Assembly: GCA_043228905.1 (NCBI GenBank)
Contig: JBHGNT010000011.1
Location: forward strand, 8,184,001-8,248,000
Direction of reading: 5' to 3'
Origin: Azolla caroliniana
Lineage: Eukaryota; Polypodiophyta
Length of the DNA: 64,000 nt
The notes below the pieces were generated by a model. That model saw only the letters and a program-made list of their open reading frames with translations. It searched no databases and was not told the origin of the DNA. Made by a program: the position numbers and the translations under genes. Of the stretch, positions 50,280 to 59,497 are shown piece after piece. The number at the start of each line of letters is the position of its first letter. Position 1 is the first letter of the stretch.

Positions 50280-51314
50280 TCACTCACACGCAGAATAGAG
50301 CACATAGAGCACAAATAGCCCATAACACGAGGCACCAAATCATCATGTCCCCGTAAACATCGACAATGCGAATCATGTCTTCGAAGAAAATGGAGTGCCA
50401 ATAATCTAGGTAAGCGCTTGGCAATATGGACATTTTAGTAAATATGTTTTAGCACTCAAGAACTCGATACAGCTTATCGAGTTCTTGTTTAAAGTTTGTG
50501 TTTTATATAGGAACTCGATACGGCATATCGAGTTCCTGTTTAAAGTTTGTGTTTTATATAAGAACTCGATACGCCGTATCAAATTCCTGTTTAAAGTTTG
50601 TGTTTTATACATGAACTCGATACGTCGTATCGAGTTATTGTATAAAACACAAATTTTAAACAGGAATATTGTGTCTTTGGGGGAACAATTTGGTATATGT
50701 GTGAAAAGATACCAATTTTATGTCCAATTCAGACTTTTTAAGTGACATTTGCTACATTTTGTAACATCTAGTGGCATTACTTAAAAAGGTTTTATGACCT
50801 ATAATAGCTTAAAATAATAGAAAATAACCCACGAATTACCTTTATGATACCAAATTCAAGTCTATCGTATTAAAATTATCAACAATATGCGATATGGAAT
50901 CAATATAAGCCATACCTACCCTCCAATATGATATATATCCTTGTATAATTATTAAGATATATAATATTCGAAGTTGAATAGCCCTTACTAGATTTAAATT
51001 CACAATAAAGGTTTGTCATGTTCACAGAAAGTATGATTGATATCTAGAGTTTTTGTCTTGGTCTACTTATGTATATTTTAATATGCAACCTTAATCTAGG
51101 CAACCACCTAACTTATATTTTCGCACGTCGTTTCTTAAATAGGTCGTTTGAGAACTTGTCGGACCGACCTATGAAGAAAATAAAGCTCCAGATTTAGGGC
51201 TCTCCAATTGAGACCTAGAAACAAATAGTTCCTCAAAACATGAAGAGAGTAAAAAAGCTTCTCTTCAACGATCAGACAAAATCTCAACCATCCGATGATG
51301 TTAGCTAAAACAAA
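50280..51314 (+). other. Probable 5' leader and first intron of gene B
   Basis: After the TATA box a leader of about 130 bases ends at CTAG-GTAAGC (50408-50413), a good donor. Short ATGs here hit stops quickly. The following roughly 900 bases are AT-rich and include a 51-bp tandem repeat; they would be spliced out before the ATG at 51315. The acceptor is not fixed. Confidence 0.4.
50461..50645. repeat. 51-bp tandem repeat with embedded palindrome
   Basis: Units begin AACTCGATA at 50461, 50512, 50563 and 50614 (period 51). Each carries an inverted repeat AACTCGATA ... TATCGAGTT with a 4-6 base loop, followed by CTGTTTAAAGTTTGTGTTTTAT. The last unit runs into an inverted copy of the spacer (ATAAAACACAAATTTTAAACAG). 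Both strands are open over it, an artefact of period 51. Confidence 0.92.
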
Positions 51315-51547
51315 ATGTTAGCTGCTACTAGTGGTGAGGACCTTCCTGACCGTGATCCAACGGACAAGGAATGGTGTATGCAGTACATCGACTCCAAGAA
51401 AAAAGTCATGTTGTATACAACAAAGAAGAAGGGCGACGATCAGCTTGAAAATGACACTGCATTTATGTATGGGCGTATTCTACGATTTTACTACGAAGAT
51501 TTAGATTCATCCAACATTCTTGTAATGATAGAGTGCTTGGAGGGGGT

Positions 51548-51551
51548 ACGT
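51548..51551. other. gypsy-5 target-site duplication, left (ACGT)
   Basis: ACGT at 51548-51551 and again at 59778-59781. Gene B reads through in frame if one copy and gypsy-5 are removed. Confidence 0.9.
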
Positions 51552-52248
51552 TGTCGTGAAGATTTTCGGCAATAGTGTGAAAATCCCATAAAACGTACAA
51601 AATTGAGTATGAATCACATAATACAATAATTGTGAAGATAACATTTTAAATACATTTAATATCTAAGTACAAAATGATGGAAGTTTCGAATGCACTTTAT
51701 TACACGAGAAACAGACAACTAAATGTCAAGATATGAGGGTATAAAGTTTGTGAAAGGAAAAGAGAAAATTGTGAGATATCCCACATAGGCACGACAAATA
51801 CGGCTCTCATCATATATAAGGTAGAGCAAAAGATATTATCTTTGTGTCTATGTGTGGAGCATAGAGTGGAGGTGGGCTAGCTACTCGTAAAGGGTTTTGG
51901 CCAACCAAAACCGGACCGGCGATAGAGCCGGTGATCCGGCGCCAGTGAGACACCGACATCCGATGGCAATCCAGCGACGGCGAGGTGGCGGCATCCGATG
52001 ATGGAATCCGGCGGCAATCTGGTGACGGCGAGGTGACGTATCCGGCGACGACGAGGTGGCGGCATCCGGTGACGGCATCCGGCGCCAGTGAGACGACGGC
52101 ATCCGACGACATCCGGCTGCGGCACCAGTATCCGGTGGCGAGGCACCGGTAACAGACGGCATCCGGCGGCATCCGACGAACCGGCGTCCGGTGACTAGAT
52201 AAATAAATATATAAATATATATACATATATACATATAGACATATACAA

Positions 52249-52325
52249 GGAGGGCAAGTAAGATTTCGAACCTTGCACCTCCGAGTTAGGAGTCAATTAA
52301 CTTACCATTAAGCCATGCCATTTAG
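52249..52325 (-). other. tRNA-like module in gypsy-5 5' LTR
   Basis: Minus-strand TGGCTTAATGGTAAG followed 28 bases later by a mutated box B (GGTTCGAAATC). Less well preserved than the 3' LTR copy. Confidence 0.6.
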
Positions 52326-52402
52326 TTGAATTTATATTTCTATCATTGTACTTTTACGTGTAAATTCTCATACATGAGAGCTAAAATGAGTGACATGGTT
52401 AT

Positions 52403-52502
52403 CATGCACCACATGTAATACATAAGCGCCAAATGGCAAGCATGCATTTTATGCATGTCTTGTACCCTCACATGCATCATATGCATGAGAGCATCTATAA
52501 AA
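52403..52502 (+). promoter_or_regulatory. RY-motif cluster and TATA box, gypsy-5 5' LTR
   Basis: Five CATGCA/TGCATG cores from 52403 to 52486, then TATAAAA at 52496. Same layout as gypsy-4. Confidence 0.65.
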
Positions 52503-52849
52503 GAAGGAAGGGGGAGGAGGAAAAACGCGTTTTGTTTTGATGAAATTAAGAAGAAGAAATTCGTTATCAAATTGATCGTGTAACTTGTTTCTTAAATCTA
52601 AAGTTAAAAGTTCAATCAATCTCTCTCAATTGTGTAATCTCAACTTCTCTCTTTCCCAATCTATTTTAAGTACTTTCTCGCTAAAGCTTGCGCCAAAGCT
52701 TGTACCGACTTTGAATCCTTCCGGTCCAGAACCCCGGCGGTTCCGCCTCACGATCCGCGCGTAGTGACGGATCTTCACGACATAATTAAGTGGTGAACCT
52801 GACGTGAAAGAGGCGGTAGAAAGGATCAAGTCAAGATTAATACTTGGAG

Positions 52850-55047
52850 ATGACGTCCTCAAGCAACCAAGCGGGAGAGCTCGAAAGGATGATGCTAATC
52901 GTCGAGCAAATGATGAGATCTCGGGACAACGACGCGAGCGTGGAGAAGGTTGTCGATCAAGTAGTAGAGCTCGAGGGCCAATTCTATGGAAGGAACGTTA
53001 CGAAGTTCCTTGATGCATATAGAAGGGAGATGAATCAGAGGGACGTGTCCGAGGCACGTCAAATCGCAAGCTTCAAGAGAGTTGTCACCAACAACATCCA
53101 AAGATGTGTCATCGAGCTTCAAGAAGGTAAGACAACATGGTCTGAGTTTGAGAAAACGACACTAGCGGAGTTTGTGACTGAAGACTCAACGAGGATGACT
53201 CGACATGCCCTGATGAAGTGGATAGAGAAGAAGAATAAGAAGATGAGCGTCTGGAGGGTGTACGACGAATTCGACCAAATGTTTAGTCGTCTCCCCAATA
53301 TGGACCAAGTGTTGCTTGAAGAGGACAAGACTTTGTACTTCTTGAAGGCCGTGGACATAAAGGATAGATGGGAGTTGGGGACTCTTCTCAAAGATGATAC
53401 CCAAGCAAATGGGTTCGTAGCGGACTGGATCGCGTTGAAGCGGTTATGCAATAGGCTCGACAAGCGTTGCCAATGGGTTGATGACACCGACTTGACGGGA
53501 TCGACTACCACGGAGAAAGCAAGACCGCCGAAAGTAGCTAAGCCGCCAAGACAAAGTAACGTGGAAGAAAAGAAGATTGATGACGACATCATTGAAGAGC
53601 TAGCGAAGAAGTTCGAGAAGGTCACCCTAGCCAACATGAATCATCGGGGCCCTAAAGGAAAAGAACCCTTTAGATGCGTGTGGTGCGATAGCATGGACCA
53701 CATGAGAAGGGATTGTGCGAGCCTTCGAGAGGCGATTCGACAAAATATCGTATACATAGAGGACAACATGATCTGCTCAAGCGAGACTAGAAAACCCCTA
53801 CGGGTGAATTTCGGAAGAGGAGGAATGAAGAAATCTATGGAGGATGCCAATGCGACTCATGTGGATGCGATGCACTATGTTGCGTCGGCCGGAATAAGAG
53901 TCGGGAAAGACAAGACTGAAGCTGCTAGAGCGGGAGCAAAGTTTTGGACTTCCGTTCTCGAATATGAGAAGAAGGGAAAAGTCACATCAAACGAGGTAGA
54001 GCTTGCGGACCGAAGTGTGCAAAGCATAACCGGGTGGTCGGATCCAGTGGACGACAACACCATACTCGCAGAGGTGATGTGCGACAACCACGACGTGTTC
54101 GTCAAAGAAAAGAGAAAGAGAATAGAAGAGCAAGGCCCATCAAAAAGACATGAAACAAGTAACGGGAAAAAGAAGGACGATGCGGAGATGAATCGACCTT
54201 TACAAACGGAGGAACGAGAATCAAGCCGAAAAGGGGGGCCGAGCATACGAGTTGAAGAAACGGTTCGGCCCGTGAAGGTTGGTGTCGAAGACCCCGCTCG
54301 GAGGACAAGGACTATACCTACCTATAAGCTAAGGTCGGACATAGAGCAGACGACGAACCTAAAGAAGATTCTCGAAGAACGAGTTCTTGATAGCCACATA
54401 ACTTTGTCCTTGAGGGAATTGCTTGGCATTACGAAGGAGTTCCATGACACGATCATGGACCTTGTAAAGAGAAAGAGACAACAATCGGACGTGGAAGAAG
54501 AGAAGCCACAAAAAGCAAAAACGAATGCCATAACGATGGCAAGAGACGAAATCGATGAAGATATGGTGGACAGCCACTACACTCGACCTCATTGGGCACG
54601 AGCGACAACGGAGACGCCGGTGAAGATCGGGGAGAAGAAAGAGACCGGGTGGTAGCCTTGATCGACCACGGCTCGGAGATTAACCTCATGTCAACCGATT
54701 TCTACAAAAAAGGAAGGTGGCCAATCAATACAAACCACGGATGGAAGATTCGCGCGGCAACAAAGTCTACGGAGGACTTGTACGGAGCTTGTCCCAATAT
54801 CAAAGTCACGATCGGGGGTGTAGAGATGGATCAACACTTCTTCGTACAAGAATCGGCGTCACATCCTGTCATCCTAGGGCAACCTTATATCACATCATCT
54901 CGGATGGAGACCAAAGTGTTCGATAATGAAGCAGCCTTCGCACGAATAAAGAGTCTTGACAACCAAAGTTTGGTCCAATTCCTAACGGTGCGAGCCAATC
55001 ATGAAAGGAATCGAGATAGTCTCGGAGGCGAATCCTCGGATTTTTAG
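52850..55047 (+). pseudogene. gypsy-5 gag-protease (single frameshift), ending TTT-TAG
   Basis: Gag from ATG 52850 (MTSSSNQAGELERMMLIVEQ), about 50 bases after the primer site. Capsid-like region with FYGRNVTKFLDAYRREMNQR and ELQEGKTTWSEFEKTTLAEF; zinc knuckle CVWCDSMDHMRRDC near residue 276; lysine/glutamate-rich linker; TLSLRELLGITKEFHDTIMD. Near 54640 a small indel shifts to the protease frame, with catalytic ALIDHGSEINLMS near 54655 and FVQESASHPVILGQPYI. gypsy-1 is continuous over this junction, so the shift is a lesion. The ORF ends SSDF and TAG (55045-55047) after five Ts. Confidence 0.88.
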
Positions 55048-58000
55048 AGCAGACTATTGAAGCATGGGGCACAAATAGTCCAAGCAATCAAAAGACCCCA
55101 CAAGAAAGAAGAGTGCGTGGATTGCGAGGGGAAGCAACATGTGTCACACCTAGTGGCGCATGTAAACTAGTACTACCCGACAAGAAGCACAAGCACCGGA
55201 TACAAGAATTCGAGAAGATGCTGAAAGAAGAAAACATAATAGAAGAAGGAGAGTTCGTGACTCATATTATGGAAGAAGCCTCATTTAACGACACCATCGG
55301 TGAAATCGAGGACGTCGTGGACTTGAGCTATCTTCACAACCAACGCATGATTTCGGTTAACTCCGTCAACATGTACGCTATCATCGATGAATACCATCGT
55401 GGCATCTCGATGAAGGAAGCTGACATCAACACAAAATATAAAACGGTGGATAAGAAGATCAAGCCAGTTGCGGTTCCGCTACTAGAAGATAGCTGGCAAA
55501 AGATGAAGGAAGTCGCTAATGATGCAAGCTTAAGAGATCCGAAGAAGATAGGTCATGTCTTCACCAAAGAGACGAAGGGAAAACTATGAGTTGGAAAGGA
55601 GGATTTCCTTCTCCCTGAAGAGGAGCGAATGTTTCGCGATATGCTTGAGAGACATGGGAAGGATTTCGCATTCTTCCCACGAGAAATCGGATGCGCCGAC
55701 CCAAAGGTTATAGAGCCGATGGTGATCTTCACGGTGCCTCATGTGCCTTGGAATTTGAAACCGATACCAGTTCCGAGAGCACACCTTCCGAAGCTGATCG
55801 AGCTCTTAAAGGAGAAGGTGAGTATGGGAATTCTAGAACCGTCGAATGCTCCTTATTCCAATAGGTGGTTCACGGTGCCGAAGAAGAATGGATCATTGCG
55901 ATTCATCCAAGATCTTCAACCCGTCAACAAGGTGACAATTCGAAATGCCGGAATCGGTCTGAGCGTGGACGAATTTGCCGAAGCGTTTGCGGGCCGGTCC
56001 ATCTACTCCATTGGCGATCTCTACTCCGGATATGACCAATTCCAATTGGCGATCGACGGTCGGGACATTACAACCATGAGGACTCCGATCGGGCTTGTGC
56101 GGATGTGTACCTTACCCCAAGGCGCAACGAACTCGATGGCTCATATGGTGAATGCCATGAATAAAGTCTTGAAGGATTGCATCCCGGACATCACGATGCC
56201 ATTCTTGGATGATATTCCGATAAAAGGATGTTCGGATGAAGAGAAAGATGAATTGAAAGATAAGGAAGGTTGTAGAAAGTTCGTTGCGGATCATATGAAA
56301 GATTGCGAGAAGGTGCTTCAAAGGCTCGAAGATGCAAATTTGACATTTTCGGGAGAAAAATCCGCATTCGGGCAACCGGAGATCTTGGTGGTAGGTCACT
56401 TGTTTGGAGCATACGGCCGGAAGCCCTCGCCATCCAAAGTGAATGCAATCCAAGACATGAAAGAAGAATGCGAAAACCAAACGGAGGTTCAAAGGTTCCT
56501 TGGAGCGTGCGCGTTTTATCATATATGGATTCCTCACTACGCTCATGTCGCCGAACCGTTATATGGACTACTAAAGAAAAGAATGAAGTTCGAATGGCGA
56601 GACGAGCTCACAAATGCGATGCGAAGATTAAAGAAACTGCTTCTTGAAGCTCCGGCACTAAGGAAGGCCAACTATGCCGAAGGGAAATCAATTTATGTGA
56701 CCGTAGATACGAGCCCAACCAGAATCGGGTGGGTCATCAATCAAGAAGGTGAAGATAATGTGCAATATGCCGTCCGGTTCGGAGCAAAGGTTCTCAGTGA
56801 ACGGCAACAAAGATATGCCCAAGTCAAGCGGGAACTTTGGAGTATTGTGTCGGCAGTGAAGACGGACAAAGATTACCTGATCGGGTCAGAAGTGATAATA
56901 GAGACAGATTGTCTCCCAATTCTCGGAATGGTCTCGGGATGTGCGACCCCAGATCTTGCTATGCTAAGGTGGATCGCCTACATCAAGTCTTTAAACCCAG
57001 AGATCCGTCACATTGCAGGGAAGAAGAACGCCATGGCTGACATGCTGTCGAGGGCAAGATTTTCAAATGGAACTAACATGGTTTCAGAAGATGAAGATGT
57101 CACCCTCGACTTCTTCAAGATGGCTCCATTGTCGGCGGAAGACCAGGACACGCAAACCCTCCACGCCTTCAACAAGAACGAGTACGAAGGAGAGTGGTTA
57201 CTCATCGGTAGATTCCTAAGAACATTGACGACAGATCCTTCGTTGACAAAGGAGGAGTCCCTACGAATCCGAAAGAAAGCTTACCGATACTTCTTGAAGG
57301 GAGGATTCCTTTGGCGACATCCAAAAAGAAGGACAGGAATACCACGTCGAGTGGTCGTAAAGAAAGAAGAGCAAGAGACGCTGATGACCGAATTCCACGA
57401 GAGTGCTTGGGCAGGTCATAGAGGAACATGGGAGACATTCGAAAAGTTGAAGGAGAAGTACTGGTGGCCAACCATGTACAAAGATGTACTCCATTTCGTG
57501 TCCACATGCGAAACTTGCCAAATATATTCAAATACACGTCATCGTGATGAGTTACAGCCGACATACCCACTCACCATACACTTCAAATGGATGGTGGATT
57601 TGGTCTCAATGCCAATGGGAGTGGGACAAATGAAGTACTTAGCGCTGGCAAGGGAAGACTTAACAAATCAAGTGGAAGGACGAGCCTTGACAAATAAGAC
57701 GACTTCAACCGTTTGCAAATTTCTACTTGAAGAGGTTGTTTGCCGATATGGATGTGTAGGGAAGATAGTGGTCGACCGAGGGGAGTTGGACGCGCACGAA
57801 GCGACGGAGCTCTTCGAAAGACTAGGCATGAAGCTCTCCCTCACGACTGCCTACAATCCGGAAGCGAATGGGAAGATCGAGCGAGGGCATGGACCTATCG
57901 TTAAAGCCATCGTACGGGCATGCAACGGTCGAGTCGGGAATTGGCCACGACTATTACCCTATGCCTTGTGGGCCGATAGAACGACACATAGCTCGGTGAT

Positions 58001-58532
58001 AGGGTATATGCCGACGGAGCTTATGTATGGACAAAAGCCGATTATGCCCATCAAAAGGACGATCGCCTCATGGGTAGCGATACCGTGGGAGAACGAGATG
58101 AGCCGAGAAGAGTTATTAGCGGCGCGGATAAGGCAACTTGAAAGAAGACCTGAAGATTTAGAGAAATCGTGAAAGATGATGGAGGCAGCCCGAGTAAAGA
58201 ACAAAGTTCGGTTCGACAACACGCATCGACTTCGTCCCAAGAAGATTGAAGAAGGGGATTGGGTTTTGGTTTACGACAGCACCCTTGACAATCAACACAG
58301 TACAACAAGGAAGTTCGCAAGAAGATGGTTCCGGTCGTATGTGGTGACAAGTGCCAACGATAATGCCACATACCACCTTGCGGAACTAGACGGATCAAGG
58401 TTGGCCGTACCCATTGCGGGAAAAAGAGTAAAGATTTTCAAGAAAAGACAAGACAAGGATCCTGACCTCGATTACCTCGATGATGAACATAATAGGGCGG
58501 ATGTAAATGAAGACATGGAGGAATCTAATTGA
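55041..58532 (+). CDS. gypsy-5 pol: RT, RNase H, integrase (two in-frame TGA)
   Basis: Open in the -1 frame from the gag-protease stop (LEQTIEAWGTNSPSN). Linker with TKYKTVDKKIKPVAVPLLED; TGA at 55587-55589 (KL-stop-VG). RT: PIPVPRAHLPKLIELLKEKV, SNRWFTVPKKNGSLRFI, SIGDLYSGYDQFQLAI, catalytic MPFLDDIPIKGC near 56200. RNase H: YVTVDTSPTRIGWVINQE, VIIETDCLPILGMVSG, RHIAGKKNAMADMLSR. Integrase: HESAWAGHRGTWETFEKLKE plus CETCQ (HHCC); WMVDLVSMPM, VVDRGELDAHEATELF and NPEANGKIERGHGPIV (D, D, E); C-terminal RSYVVTSANDNATYHLAELD. A TGA at 58170 replaces CGA (gypsy-4 has CGA). The final stop is at 58530. Otherwise all catalytic residues are kept. Confidence 0.9.
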
Positions 58533-58592
58533 TCGCCATAGCCGAAATCTCACTTTCTCCCTTCTTGGCACGTACCGGAGGACGTGCGGTTT

Positions 58593-58604
58593 GGTGGGGG
58601 TGGA
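58593..58604 (+). other. gypsy-5 polypurine tract
   Basis: GGTGGGGGTGGA directly before the 3' LTR, same as gypsy-4. Confidence 0.85.
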
Positions 58605-59245
58605 TGTCGTGAAGATTTTCGGCAATAGTGTGAAAATCCCATAAAACGTACAAAATCGAGTATGAATCACATAATACAATAATTGTGAAGATAACATTTT
58701 AAATAAATTTAATATCTAAGTACAAAATGATGGAGGTTTCGAATGCACTTTATTACACGAGAAACGGACAACTAAATGTCAAGATATGAGGGTATAAAGT
58801 TTGTGAAAGGAAAAGAGAAAATTGTGAGATATCCCACATAGGCACGACAAATACGGCTCTCATCATATATAAGGTAGAGCAAAAGATATTATCTTTGTGT
58901 CTATGTGTGGAGCATAGAGTGGAGGTGGGCTAGCTACTCGTAAAGGGTTTCGGCCAACCAAAACCGGACTGGCGATGGAGCTGGTGATCTGGCGGCATCC
59001 GGCGCTGGTGAGACGACGGCATCCGACGGCAATCCGACAACGGCGAGGCACCGGTAACCGACGGCATCCGGCGCCGGTGAGACGACGGCATCCGGCGAGG
59101 CACCGGTAATCGACGACATCTGGCGGCGGCACCGGTATCTGGTGACGGCATCCGGCGGCGATGAGACGACGGCATCCGGCGAGGCACTGGTAACCGACGA
59201 ACCGGCGTCCGGTGACTAGATAAATAAATATATACATATACAAGG

Positions 59246-59320
59246 AGGGCAAGTAAGGATTCGAACCTTGCACCTCCGAGTTAGGAGTCAATTGGCTTAC
59301 CATTAAGCCACACCATTTAG
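59246..59320 (-). other. tRNA-like module in gypsy-5 3' LTR (best copy)
   Basis: On the minus strand TGGCTTAATGGTAAG (59310-59296) resembles box A, and GGTTCGAATCC (59267-59257) is a perfect box B. GGCT...AGCC can pair as a D-stem around TAATGGTA, and CTCCTAA has the layout of an anticodon loop (CCT). Anticodon and acceptor stems do not pair well, so it is a tRNA relic or SINE head rather than a working tRNA. Confidence 0.65.
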
Positions 59321-59434
59321 TTAAATTTATATTTCTATCATTGTACTTTTACATGTAAATTCTCATACATGAGAGCTAAAATGAGTGACATGGTTATCAT
59401 ACACCACATGTAATACCTAAGCGCCAAATGGCAA

Positions 59435-59497
59435 GCATGCATTTTATGCATGTCTTGTACACTCACATGCATCATATGCATGAGAGCATCTATAAAA
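59435..59497 (+). promoter_or_regulatory. RY-motif cluster and TATA box, gypsy-5 3' LTR
   Basis: Four CATGCA/TGCATG cores between 59435 and 59482 and TATAAAA at 59491. Sense to gene B, so it could drive transcripts of the ParB-methylase part. Confidence 0.6.

Larger units (their letters stand above)
51552..52782 (+). repeat. gypsy-5 5' LTR (1231 bp)
   Basis: Starts TGTCGTGAAGATTTTCGG, ends ATCTTCACGACA. Includes a GC-rich CCGGCG/CATCCGGCG minisatellite (about 51895-52195), a TA-rich tract, the antisense tRNA-like module, RY motifs and a TATA box (52496-52502). Length difference from the partner lies mainly in the minisatellite and TA tract. Confidence 0.93.

Noticed and set aside
51810-52234. 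Minus-strand frames over the CCGGCG repeats in gypsy-5 LTRs (also 58863-59303)
   Set aside because: GC-rich minisatellite in a non-coding LTR; all frames are open by composition.
36830-54650. A programmed frameshift between gag and protease in gypsy-4 and gypsy-5
   Set aside because: Both copies shift the same way, but gypsy-4 loses a base near 36832 and gypsy-5 shifts near 54640, at different places, and gypsy-1 is continuous there. Independent lesions explain it.
59246-59320. A functional tRNA-Arg(CCT) gene
   Set aside because: Box B and D-arm are good, but the anticodon and acceptor stems do not pair and the copies vary; better seen as a relic or SINE head.
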